A DNA stretch of 30,204 bases from Chara braunii (lineage: Eukaryota > Streptophyta > Charophyceae > Charales > Characeae): NCBI GenBank assembly GCA_003427395.1, contig BFEA01000022.1:139601-169804 (forward strand), in the 5' to 3' direction. Below are positions 8,579 to 17,560 of the stretch, piece after piece (the first letter of the stretch is position 1; each line of letters starts with the position of its first letter). The position numbers and the translations under genes were made by a program. The notes under the pieces were generated by a model. It was not told where the DNA came from, did no database searches, and saw nothing but the letters and a program-made list of their open reading frames with translations.

Positions 8579-8955
8579 GTCGTGGCCAGTGTGCCCTTAA
8601 CGTCAGCTGGAACGTGGTCAGTGTGCCGCCAACCGCGGGGTCATTATGTGTTGGGACGTGGCCAATATGCCGCCAACTATCGATGATGATTATGTGTTGG
8701 GACGTGTCAGTATGTCGTCAGCTATCGATGCTGATTATGTGTTGGGACGTGCACAGTATGCCGCCAACTATCGATGATGATTATGTGTTGAGACGTGGTC
8801 AGTATGCCGCCAACTATCGATGATGATTATGTGTTAGACGTGGTCAGTGTGTATCCAACTACGGATGATGATTATGTGGAAGGACGTTGCCAGTGTGCCG
8901 CCAACTATGGATAATGATTATGTGTTGGGACGTGGCCCATGTGCCGCGAGCTGCA
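8579..8955 (+). repeat. 46-bp minisatellite, about eight copies
   Basis: Units begin with GACGTGG and contain GCCGCCAACTATCGATGATG and ATTATGTGTTGG. Starts fall at about 8611, 8655, 8701, 8746, 8792, 8837, 8883 and 8929, giving periods of 44-47 bp. The first and last copies are partial or diverged. Because 46 is not a multiple of three, peptides such as CRQLSMMIMCWDV recur in shifting frames and are not evidence of a gene. It begins 30 bp after the integrase tail, so it may lie in the element's 3' untranslated region or LTR. Confidence 0.93.
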
Positions 8956-10440
8956 GCCGACAGTCGGCTTGATATGATTATGGATGGTTATAGTATGATT
9001 TTGGAGGCCGAAGCTGGATACGAGCAGTGCATGATGGCTCGACTCTCAGTGGTGGACTCATGTGTCAGTCGGACCCAGATTGGCCCCAATTTTGTATAAC
9101 TGTGAGTTAATTTTTTTAATTTCAGGTCATTGCATTGTATCTGGCTTGTCACATGTCGAGTCTTGGGGATATGCCTGAGGGATTGGGAGCCAAATTATAG
9201 GATTTCAGTTCGTGCATCCAAATGGACTTTATTGGTCTGAATGACATTGTGAAATGAATGGTTGTGGGATAAAGTGATAATTTGTTTTCTTCCTCTCATA
9301 AGTCAGCACTCAATTGATGGGCCAACCTTTTCGTACGATTGCGTAAGGAGGATTGTCTAGCATCATCTGACACAAGTTGATTGTTTATCCCTGAAATACG
9401 GTGGTACTTGATCCAGTGAAGTGTTCTAGTGGCAAGGGACTCGACACCGCAGGGATGGGGTTCCTCTCCAGATGGGCTTTTGCGGTTAGGCACTGCCGAG
9501 CTCTGAAGGGATAGCTAGTCAGTCATGTATCATAGTCGATTGAGTGATCTGTCCGACCTTGTGGTCGGGGTGAAAATCACTTACCATCGCAGTGGATTGG
9601 AGCTTGCTGCATTCTTCATAATGGAAGGGGTGTTCCCTCTGCAGCCGCCGGGTTCTTGCAATGGTTCACCGGCGAGAATGTAACCACAGTGGCATCCGCT
9701 GCGGTGTCAACACTTATGTCCTTCACGAAGAGGCAAATAGTTTCGATGCGCTTCTTGAGCAAGATATGATTCCCTGAAGCAAGATCTTACAGGTTTCGAG
9801 GCTAGCTGGGTTGGCGGGGCGTCCGAGCCATCGTGGCTGATAGCTTCGAGCCCTCGGGTGGTTAGCCGTTCCCGGGTCGTTGCGTGGCGATCTGGTCTGC
9901 CTGCTAGAAAGGAAGGAGGCATCATGAGTCTCTCCCAGTAAAAATCCGACATTTGGCTAATCAAGGTGATAGACTCCTACTATCACTCTGATCGGGGTGT
10001 CTCTCGGGAGCCGTGTCTCCAGAGGTATTCCCTTGCCATCGGGCCAACCCAGGTATCCACAGCCCAGCTGACAACAAAGCCTTTATAGCCTCCTAGCCCA
10101 CTGTTGCTAAGCTTACTTGTGGACTCGCTCTGCCTGACCAGCCTGGTCTGGTCGGGTGTTGGTTGGCTCCCCGCACGAGAAACAAGAGTCGGACGTTAGT
10201 TAAGAAGTCAAGCGAGTAAACGGAAGCTTTGATGTCGACTAATGAGCTTCCGAGCCATGAGTCTGCACTCATCAGAGTGAGGGCTTTATGAAGGGGTGTG
10301 CTACTCCCCGTGAGTTGTTCTGAGCAAGGGCTGAGAGGGTGGTCGGACTGCCATGACTGGGAATCAGGACTGACTTTGCTCTACTTGCCGGGTTGAGTCA
10401 GCGGAGGAGCCTACCAACGCAAGCGGGGGCACTCTTAGAA
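8956..10440. other. Stretch without a recognisable gene
   Basis: I see no supported coding gene. Short open pieces on the plus strand near 9700-9950 (for example NTYVLHEEANSFDALL) are too short and frame-broken to call. A perfect 7-bp hairpin, GTGATAG at 9966-9972 with CTATCAC at 9980-9986, is followed by a direct repeat of GTGTCTC around CGGGAGC, loosely like the hairpins at 24.7-26.4 kb. The sequence near 9104-9127 looks like splice signals (GTGAGT, then a T tract and TTTCAG) but these are too close together to bound an intron. Confidence 0.5.
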
Positions 10441-10553
10441 TGTCGAAAGGTAAAACTCTGAGGGTGAATGAGGAAGGAGTGTTAACAAGGGCCTTTAGGG
10501 GAGACCCTTTTTTCATCTTTTTTTTTTGCATGACTTGACATCTGTTTTGCAGG

Positions 10554-10828
10554 TACCCTATAGCCAGACGAAGGCAACGAGGTTTGGTATGACCCGACAA
10601 GGGAACGACACAAGCCGACACACAAAGAGAAAGGGGTTTGGTATGTTCCCCCCTTATGAGGCAACCTTCAGTCCAGATGACCCGGATGATCTTGAGTTCG
10701 ATGATTGGTCCCATATCGACCCGTGGCTGAACTATGACTGGGATGCTGACGAGTGTTCTGTTGTACTGATGGGCTGCATGGATGAGATGGACCAACTCGA
10801 TGATGATGAGAGGCGTAGGACGGACTGA
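10554..10828 (+). CDS. Unrecognised acidic open frame, possible terminal exon
   Basis: The frame is open from a possible 3' splice site (pyrimidine-rich run, then TTTTGCAG ending at 10551-10553) to a TGA at 10826-10828. An upstream in-frame ATG lies at 10526. The first 30 residues are basic and polar; then come FPPYEATFSPDDPDDLEFDD and a Trp/Asp-rich tail (WSHIDPWLNYDWDADE, MDEMDQLDDDE). Net charge is strongly negative towards the end. I know no family with this pattern. An acidic tail also occurs in the short frame at 16050-16199 (SDVDLDDCFNWD), but the likeness is weak. Asp-rich text can arise from GAT repeats, so this may not be a gene. Confidence 0.3.
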
Positions 10829-12218
10829 GATTCAGACTGCGAGGCCAAACTTAATGAGGGTTTTGATATGGGATTGAGACTGATTCAATGATGCAAGGAA
10901 ATGGGATTGGTATTGTGATTTGAGTCTGTGATGAGATGACACTTGGGGGCAGTGGTCACACCATGCAAGATTTACGAGACTGATCGTTTTTAGATTTAAT
11001 GGTGGTTTGGACCAGAGGTCCATGCTTTATTGATTAAGCACTCGAGCCCTCACGGATGAGCACCTTCGTAATTGGGCATATATTTTACATAATGCCTCTT
11101 TATATCAGATAGCATACAAGGCCGCATAGCTGAAGTTGACATATGAAGAACAGTGCAAGCATAATGCACAAGTGGTGGTCAGGCGACGCAGTTTGATGAA
11201 TGACGGGCGGATCTGGCACACGTGGCAACAGCGGTGGCGCAGGATGAGGTGGCTTTGGTAGGACGACGAGCTGGTGAGGATGAGGTTGAGTTGAGGAAGA
11301 AGGAGGATATGGTGAAGGGCATGATCTTGAGGGCGCCTCAAAACGAGGAGGCGGGACACGATAATGCTGCTCATATTTATATGCATAATATGCCATCTTC
11401 CCTGGCGATGGCGTGCACTCATTCCAGTTCTCTAGACGATGGCGTAGCCTTACCCCTTCCCATCTCTCCTCCTCCTCTCCTTCCTTTTCCTCCTCTGACC
11501 TTTCCCTCTCACGAGTCAGGTCGATTGGCCGATCAACTGCTCTCCCCTGACGGGCACCTTTCCCTCAAACAGCACCCGACCCGCGTGTGTTTGCAAGTCA
11601 CTGAGCGATGATAGCACAAGTGCTGCGAGGGTGCAAGCAAGCAGAGAACAACGATGGCAACAATACAAGCGAGAGCACGATATCGTTGCGCACTCGTTTG
11701 AGTGGAATTGAAAGCGAATGATAGAAGTAATGGACTTATAGCCTCTTATAGTAGAGGGATCCTGGCGAGGACGTCAGTAATGGGGTTTGGTATGGTTGTC
11801 GGAGGCCAACGCGGCTCGTCAACGTGTAGTTGACTCGTCGCGGTCAGCCTCCTTGTCGTATCAATCTCAAAGGTTGCTTGCGGTCACAATCAACAAAATG
11901 TTAACGCACTGGTTGGTCCCCTTGGGTCGAGTCAGCGGACAAGATGGCACGACGGTCCATCCCCATGGAAACTGAATCACGACCTTTGGGTTGAACCGCC
12001 GCATCTGCAAGGGCCAAATTAGTAGGGCCCGGTCCAAACGGCACTGAAAACGGAGCAAGGGTTAGTGGAAAAAATACAATTGACCACTTAGGACCGGACC
12101 AATATGGCCAAATGACCTTGTCGGGAAAGGTATGGCCTGAAATGGTTAAGGGAATACGAGATTGTGCCCTTATTATGATTAGGAGGGGGGGTTTGATTTA
12201 CTTTTAGAAAAGGTCGAC
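10829..12218. other. Stretch with no supported gene; one doubtful open frame
   Basis: A plus-strand frame of 129 codons at 11222-11611 starts with ATG... only if an alternative start is accepted, has an Ala/Glu-rich head, and ends in a Pro/Leu-rich part from a C/T-rich tract at 11450-11510. I see no domain and do not call it. The 11050-11100 and 11375-11395 parts are AT-rich with TATA-like words (ATATTTTACAT, TATTTATATGC). Nothing else stands out. Confidence 0.45.
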
Positions 12219-12580
12219 CCTTCGTATTCCTAGGTCGGGCCAGTCCCAACCCGGTACTAATTTTAGCATAGGTCGTGTTATTTTTATAGCAAGCCCGTGC
12301 TATTTTTAGCACAGGCATTGCTATTTGTAGCGCAGGCCGGTGCTATTTTTAGCACAGGTCGGTGCTATTTTTAGCGCAAGCCCGTGCTATTTTTCGCATG
12401 GGCCTTCGTATTCCAAGGTCGGGACTGTCCCAGTCCGACGCTATTTTTAGCGCAGGCCTGTGCTATTTTTAGCACGGGACCGACTGTTCGTGTTCCAAAG
12501 TCGGGCCTGTCCCAATCCCTCACTAATTTTAGCGCAGAGCTGTGCTTATTTTAGCACAAGCCTGTGCTATTTTTTTCCCT
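12219..12580. repeat. Nested repeat built on the GTGCTATTTTTAGCAC palindrome
   Basis: A short unit with the inverted repeat GTGCTA-TTT-TTAGCAC and its variants (GCGC for GCAC, TTAT for CTAT) recurs about ten times at 20-35 bp spacing, separated by linkers such as AGGCCGG or AAGCCC. A second, longer word (TTCGTATTCC followed by AGGTCGGG and CTGTCCCA) occurs three times, starting at 12221, 12405 and 12487, so the array also has a higher-order repeat. No reading frame is conserved. The unit is nearly self-complementary, so both strands read alike. Confidence 0.85.
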
Positions 12581-13199
12581 TGGATTGCTGCACTTGGGCC
12601 CGACCACCTGGTGTCTTCACCATAAAAGAGAGGTCGTACCACTCAAGATGAGAGAAGACAACACATGCAGGAATCCAGCAAAGCCAGTGCGACATCTAAG
12701 AGAAGCCAAGACTAGAGCAAGGAGCGAGCAAGGGAGAGCGAGATGAGTAAGGACCAAGTGGAAAGGAGATAAGGGAGGAGAGCTGCAACATCGGGGCCAT
12801 AAGGTCAGGCTTTTCTAGCTAAGACCGTAGCCCCATCTCGTGCCTCCTCTCCTCTTCCTTTTGTTTCCTCTCTTTCTCTCACTCTCTCTTCCCGACTCAC
12901 TGTATCTCTTTCGAACTATCCTGACTGCCCACCTTGGGCGCATTGTGCTCGCTTTATTTTGCTGCCCGCACCAAGTCTAGTTTCCGCGCACCGACTTCTA
13001 GTCGTGTGTGTCTGGCTCTTAATATGCGTGTCGGGGACCAACCCGTTATGAGCAACGTGTGCCTAAGTCCAAGATGCGGAGTTGAGCTACCCTATCAAAC
13101 CTGAGACCGCAGGCTGCTGTTGGAGTGTATGGCCCCCCTTAGCACCCCTTGGCTGAATGGGAACAACGCACCCTCAACCGATGCGCCCTTACATTCGCT
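12581..13199. other. Stretch without a recognisable gene
   Basis: It contains a TATA-like word (CATAAAAGAG at about 12621) followed by purine-rich DNA and a C/T-rich tract at 12840-12900. A promoter is conceivable but there is no supported reading frame downstream. I see no RNA gene. Confidence 0.4.
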
Positions 13200-13930
13200 G
13201 CTGCTTTTGCCGTTGTGCGCCACACACACGTCATTTCGGATATGACAAGAGTTGTTGTGCGCCCACACGCACTTCATTGCCATTTCAGATCTGAGAAAAG
13301 TTGTTGTGTTTGATCTGACGAGAGTTGCTTCATGCCATTTCGGATCTTACGAGAGTTGTTGTGCAGTCACGCGCACTTCATTGTCATTTCAGATCTGAGA
13401 AAAGTTATTGTTTTGATCTAACGAGAGTTGCTTCATGCCATTTCGGATTTGACGAGAGGTAATTTGCACCCACGCACACTTCATTGCCATTTCAGATATG
13501 AGAAAAGTTGTTGTTTTGATCTGACCAGAGTTGCTTCACTGCTATTTCCGATCTGACGAGACCTGTTATGAGCTCACGCACACTTCATGGCCATATTCGA
13601 TTTGAGAAAAGTTGCTGATGTTGTGCGCCCACATGCACTTCATTGCCATTTTGGATTTGACAAGAGTTGTTGTGCGCCCACACACACTTCACTGCCATTT
13701 CGGATCTGTGAAGAATTATTGTGCGCCCATGGCCCCACACGCACTCCATTGCCATTTCAGATCTGAGGAAAGTTGTTGTGCGCCCATGTGCAATCGATTG
13801 CCATTTTGATCTGACGAGATTTGTTGTGCGCCCACGTGCACTTCATTGCCATTTCGAACTTGAGAAGAGTTATTGTGTGCCCACGAGCACTCCATTGCTA
13901 TTTCGGATCTGTGGGAAGTTGCTCATGCAC
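13200..13930. repeat. Minisatellite with a 104-bp dimer made of about 52-bp monomers
   Basis: The word CACTTCATTGCCATTTC and its variants start at about 13270, 13374, 13477 and 13581, a regular spacing of 103-104 bp. Between them lies a second half with TTGCTTCATGCCATTTCGG. From 13581 onward the spacing drops to about 50-57 bp (13636, 13685, 13742, 13839, 13888). The left part is therefore a higher-order dimer and the right part a simple monomer array. GTTGTTGTGCGCCCAC links adjacent units. Confidence 0.9.
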
Positions 13931-14029
13931 ATTTTATTACCACGCGAGTTCCTGAGGAACATTGCTGATCGTACCATCGTGCACGTGTGCACATTCCATA
14001 TCATTCAGATTTGTGGACGATGTTGACCT

Positions 14030-14345
14030 TTAGTCTGTGCGTCAGTGCGCGTTCCATTAAGGGCATTTGCTGATTTGAACAGTGCGCCACTGTGCATTCC
14101 GATCAAGGACATTTGGTGATTTGAGACAGTGCGCCAATTCGCATTCCATCAAGGGCGTTTGCTGATTTGAATGTTTTGTTTGTGTGTCAGTGTGGATTCC
14201 ATCAAGGTCTTTTGCAGAATTAAGATTGTGTGCTAGTGCGCATTCCATCAAGGATTTTTGCATATCTTGAGACTGTGTCCCTGTGCTATGCACACTATCG
14301 GATTTGACACGAAGCACCAATGTGCACTTTACCGATATTACCAAT
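14030..14345. repeat. Minisatellite, about 47-bp unit with CATTCCATCAAGG
   Basis: GCATTCCATCAAGG variants start near 14050, 14094, 14141, 14194 and 14240. Each is followed by TTTGCTGATTTGA and then a GTGCGC word. The unit resembles that of the array to its left (GTGCGC...CATTGCCATTTCGGAT) but is clearly a separate family. Confidence 0.85.
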
Positions 14346-14349
14346 ATTT

Positions 14350-14900
14350 GATATGAGTGCCCATGCCAAGTGTCACTTATTTAGCGAGCGTCCAGGCCCA
14401 GTTTTGGTGTTTTAGTGCACGCCTATGCTCGGTGCCGCTATTTGCGTGTGCGGCCATGCGCGCCCAAGCTTAGTGCAGTTATTTGAGTGCATGCCCATGC
14501 TCGCCCATGCTCTGTATGACTATTTGAGTGTGCGCCTATGCGTGCCCAGACCCGATATTACTATATGAGTGTTTGCCCATGTGCGCCCGAGCTCGACATG
14601 GCTATTTGAGTGCGCGCCCATGCGTGCCCAAGCTCGGTACTACTATTTGAGTGCGCGCCCATGCTAGGCATTGCTGCCCCAGTGCGCCCCCATGCTTAGA
14701 AGTGTTGATTTAGTGCGCACCCAGACCCGACATGTCCTGGTGCGCGCCTTGGCTAAGCATTGTTGTTTCAGTGTGCGCCCAAACCTGAACTCGATGTTTT
14801 AGCGTGCGCCCACGTTTTGTATTGCAGATTTAATGCTCGCCCGGGCTCAGCAATGATGATCTAGTGTGCGCCCATGCTAGGTGTTGTTGATATGATGCAT
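14350..14900. repeat. Degenerate minisatellite with GTGCGCGCCCATGC
   Basis: Units of roughly 45-60 bp repeat TATTTGAGTGCGCGCCCATG followed by a CCCAAGCTCGGTA-like segment. In the right half the TATTTGAG part decays to GATTTAG. At least ten recognisable GCGCCCA words occur. No protein is conserved. Confidence 0.8.
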
Positions 14901-15059
14901 GCCTTGACTTGAGAGTGCAGGGCCTGTTGAGAAGAATGACCCTAGAGCGAGCGCCATACCAATATGATCAAGTTGGAACTGAGTGCTTTATGGGATTCAC
15001 ACTTGAGAGCCAATAATAAAATGTTTTGGCATCCCATCCCGCTGATTTAATCCCTTGTT
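14901..15059. other. Short stretch with nothing recognised
   Basis: This is a linker between two tandem arrays with no gene or repeat that I can identify. Confidence 0.4.
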
Positions 15060-15270
15060 GATCAGTCCCTGCGCAGGCAGTAATTGCAGTTCAGTCCTTA
15101 CGCAAACGGTAATTGTTGTTTAATCCTTATGCAAACGATATTTTTCCTGCACAGGTGATATTTGCGGTTCAGTCCCAGCACAAATAATTTTTGCGTAGTC
15201 TAGCCCAGTGTATACGACATTTTATGATGGGTCCCTGTGTATGCGATGCCTTGCTGATCAATCCTCATAT
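15060..15270. repeat. Degenerate minisatellite, about 30-36-bp unit
   Basis: Units pair CAGTCC(T/C)TACGCAAACG with GGTAATTGTTGTT-like text. Recognisable variants appear near 15063, 15093, 15120, 15150 and 15172. Copies drift strongly towards the right edge. Confidence 0.7.
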
Positions 15271-15305
15271 TTTGACCCACTTGCTGCGGAGACACATTCA
15301 TAGTA

Positions 15306-15650
15306 TTGGTTACATTGAGTTGCTGCTACTGTTCAGCCGAGTACTTTCAGGCGGGCCCATCCTTTGAGATTAATGCTATTCAGTCGGGCCCATTCAGGTG
15401 GGCCTATATCGAGTTGCAGTTTGCTGAGTCAGCCGGGCCCGTTAAGGCGCCTATATTGAGTTGCTTTTTGTTGATTCAGCAGGGCCCATTCAGGCCGGCC
15501 CCTACATTGAGTTGCAGTTTGCTGATCAGTCAGGCCCATTCAGACGAGCCCCTACATTGAGTTGTTGTTCGCTGTCCAGCCAGGCCCATTCAGGTGGGCC
15601 TTTTTCACTAAGTTGTTGATTGCTGTTCAGTCGGGTCCAAGTATTGGAGG
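15306..15650. repeat. Minisatellite, about 50-bp unit with GGGCCCATTCAGG
   Basis: CCTACATTGAGTTG and its variants start near 15402, 15450, 15501 and 15551, a 48-51-bp period, and each unit contains CAG(C/T)C(A/G)GGCCCATTCAGG. The first and last copies are diverged. An open frame crosses the array and continues into unique sequence, but the repeat-coded part is unlikely to be a real protein. Confidence 0.88.
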
Positions 15651-16053
15651 GAGCATTACACTCGCAGGGGTGCAGCCATTGTCCAAGCTGGCCCGTCATC
15701 GTGAGATAGCCCCTACGTGGGGCAAACTAGTTGAGAAAGTTTGCTACCGACATGTGGGGCATCTGACCTTCGTCATCAGGGCCAATACGTCTCCTACCTC
15801 AAGACACACGCTGGTGATTACCTACTCGGTAAAGGGGGCAGGGAAGGATGGAGTGAAGGGTACCACTTACGATAGGATCGCATACTACATATTTCACAGG
15901 GAGAGCTATTGGAGGGATAACTGGCTGCATGTGGTGTTCCCTCACGTACCTTCAGCGCTCGGGGGTGTACTCTTTGACTTTGATGGGTGTAATCCCAAAC
16001 CCCTCAGCGAAGCACGCAGTAAGGGGAAGAAACTGAAGGACGACGGATCATGA
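15634..16053 (+). CDS. Unrecognised open frame after the minisatellite
   Basis: The frame is open from within the tandem array (about 15562) to a TGA at 16051-16053; the unique part encodes about 139 residues. It reads like a real protein: LARHREIAPTWGKLVEKVCY, then HTLVITYSVKGAGKDG, YDRIAYYIFHRESYWRDNWL, HVVFPHVPSALGG and VLFDFDGC, with aromatic-rich beta-like stretches and a Lys-rich end. There is no clear start codon in the unique part, so it may be an exon or a truncated gene. I recognise no family. The codon pattern is unbroken over 140 codons at about 50% GC, which is suggestive but not decisive. Confidence 0.4.
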   Translation, partial: GPSIGGSITLAGVQPLSKLARHREIAPTWGKLVEKVCYRHVGHLTFVIRANTSPTSRHTLVITYSVKGAGKDGVKGTTYDRIAYYIFHRESYWRDNWLHVVFPHVPSALGGVLFDFDGCNPKPLSEARSKGKKLKDDGS

Positions 16054-16199
16054 GGGACATAGCCAGGTATGGGATCCCAATCACTACTTGCGTGCAACGG
16101 TCAGAGACAAATGAGTCTGCCCTTGACCCTTGTAGCGTGAGCGACGTCGATCTCGACGACTGCTTCAACTGGGACACTCATAGGGACCGAGTCTGTTAG
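16050..16199 (+). CDS. Short acidic open frame overlapping the previous stop (ATGA)
   Basis: The ATG at 16050-16052 overlaps the stop of the upstream frame at 16051-16053 as ATGA. The 49-residue product ends at TAG 16197-16199 and includes SALDPCSVSDVDLDDCFNWD, an acidic Asp/Ser/Cys-rich stretch. In some viral and retroelement RNAs such an overlap supports termination-reinitiation. Here it could equally be an accident or one frameshift in a single decayed gene. No family is recognised. Confidence 0.25.
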   Translation: MRDIARYGIPITTCVQRSETNESALDPCSVSDVDLDDCFNWDTHRDRVC

Positions 16200-16323
16200 T
16201 GGTAGCTGAGCGTTGAAGACCGGTAAGCAGCGGCGACGGAAAGCGACATTGAGGAGGATTGCACATCTTCTAGCATGGTATCTGCTCGAGGGTGATTAAC
16301 TTGTATATGTCAGGCGAGCCTAA

Positions 16324-16755
16324 GGCCGAGTCGATTGTCGGACCCCCAAGGGGGGAAAATCCAGTCCCATACCTTGGAGATGGCCACAACCATTTGCTCC
16401 GGGCAAATTTTGCTATGTAGGTTTTTCAAAAGCCCCTTTATGGGGAGCATTTTCTGGACGTTTCGTACGTCTACATCGACAGGAGAGGACGGATCGAGAT
16501 ATTGATCGGAGCTATGAGCGATATTATCCTTAGGAGGAGCTTCACCTTAGGAGTGTTGCAGATGAGGAGATGCCTAGATGCATGACATATATCAGCAAGA
16601 TCGATCCTGCAGCACAGCTGGATATCAGCTATGTTGTCCGAGAGTCGATAGCAACCAGGGTTCTTAATGATGAGGAGAACCAACGTGTGCCTGATATGGA
16701 GTCTTGGACAATAGGGCCTACTCACGAGGGGTTACCACTTATCATTATCGATTGA
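16324..16755 (+). pseudogene. Unrecognised coding remnant with one internal stop
   Basis: A frame runs 143 codons with a single TAG at 16531-16533 and ends with TGA at 16753-16755. It contains FAPGKFCYVGFSKAPLWG, then RCMTYISKIDPAAQLDISYV, VRESIATRVLNDEE and THEGLPLIIID. Part of the region is also open in another frame (HFLDVSYVYIDRRG, IEILIGAMSDIIL at about 16446-16540), which looks at least as protein-like, so a frameshift near 16540 may join two parts. A possible acceptor (TATATGTCAG) ends at 16313. I recognise no domain. It may be the 3' part of the locus that includes the frame at 15634-16053. Confidence 0.35.
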
Positions 16756-16976
16756 GACTCTCTCCTTCTAGTCAAAGTGATGTATTATGATATTACTATG
16801 ATTTATGAGTGACAACGACCCTCCAATGGCTGCTCCCTGCATACTCTATGTATTACTCTTCAGTCTTGTGTCTTTCGTCATGCTCTTGCAAAGTCTAGTT
16901 TCTGGCCTTCTTGTTCTTTCAGTGCCACTTGTTCTATGATGCATGTAATATATCATTTCCTCTTTACATTACACAG

Positions 16977-17139
16977 GGTACACTCAAGGCTACTTGAAGG
17001 ACTCCTGGATAATAGGGACTCTGGTGACCTCGAATCTAACCTTTATACGGGGTCAGGTGCAAGCGATAAAACCGAACGCCTCACTCTAGGTCGTGTGGCC
17101 GCTGGTAGGAAGGATATTCCTGACTATTTGACTGTATGA
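16977..17139 (+). CDS. Possible terminal exon, unrecognised
   Basis: A good-looking 3' splice site, TTTCCTCTTTACATTACACAG, split as a pyrimidine-rich run and ACACAG ending at about 16976, precedes an open frame to a TGA at 17137-17139. The product includes RLLEGLLDNRDSGDLE and TLGRVAAGRKDIPDYLTV. No domain is recognised and no donor partner was established. Confidence 0.25.
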
Positions 17140-17208
17140 CTACGTGTGACAAAAGTTGTTTCTAAATGCATCTTTATTTAATTTCCTTTATACTTACCAA
17201 AATTATGT

Positions 17209-17560
17209 GTGACAGTCTGCCAGTCCACCAACCCACTGCACTCAGCTCGGGGAGGGACATCGAACCTGACCGTGGAAGCGGTGGGGGCGCGGCAACGTGT
17301 CCACACGTCACGGTCTTTTCGATCGGAACCTCACCGTACCTTGAAGGTATATCGCAGTGAACGACGATGGAGCAACGCACTCGCAGAGAAGACGACGCTG
17401 GCACAACGAAGCTGACGTCGTGCAAGAAAGTGTGCGGGGAATCACAAAGCAACAGGGTAGCGCTAATGACGCGAAAGATTTTGCCTGCAGCTCTCGTCCT
17501 GGTCCGCAAGGTGACGTTCGTCTTGTAAGCCCTTTACCCTGGCAAAGCCCGACCATGTGA
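17209..17560 (+). CDS. Overlapping unrecognised open frames in GC-rich DNA
   Basis: Two plus-strand frames overlap: 17209-17415 (QSTNPLHSARGG onward) and 17357-17560, which begins NDDGATHSQRRRRWHNEADV and continues ESVRGITKQQGSANDAKDF. The second looks more protein-like: it has a polybasic run followed by an amphipathic stretch. Several minus-strand frames are also open here, as expected in GC-rich DNA, so coding status is uncertain. A frame change between the two would be needed for one product. No family is recognised. Confidence 0.22.

Noticed and set aside
8579-8955. CRISPR-like appearance of the 46-bp array
   Set aside because: There are no unique spacers between short direct repeats; the whole 46-bp unit repeats, so it is a minisatellite in eukaryotic DNA.
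9104-9127. GTGAGT followed by TTTTTTTAATTTCAG, looking like an intron
   Set aside because: The two signals are only about 23 bp apart, too short for a spliceosomal intron, and no coding frame joins across them.
9427-9469. tRNA-like A-box (TAGTGGCAAGG) and B-box-like word (GGTTCCTCTCC)
   Set aside because: The spacing is about 12 bp too short for a tRNA, the B box has two mismatches, and no acceptor or anticodon stem folds. It could be a remnant of a tRNA-derived repeat, but this is not supportable.
11222-11611. 129-codon plus-strand frame
   Set aside because: The start is not convincing, and the second half is a Pro/Leu-rich translation of a C/T-rich tract.
1-12200. Long terminal repeats flanking the gypsy element
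   Set aside because: I compared the region before 2590 with the region after 8549 by eye and saw no long direct repeat. A computed self-alignment would be needed to exclude diverged LTRs.
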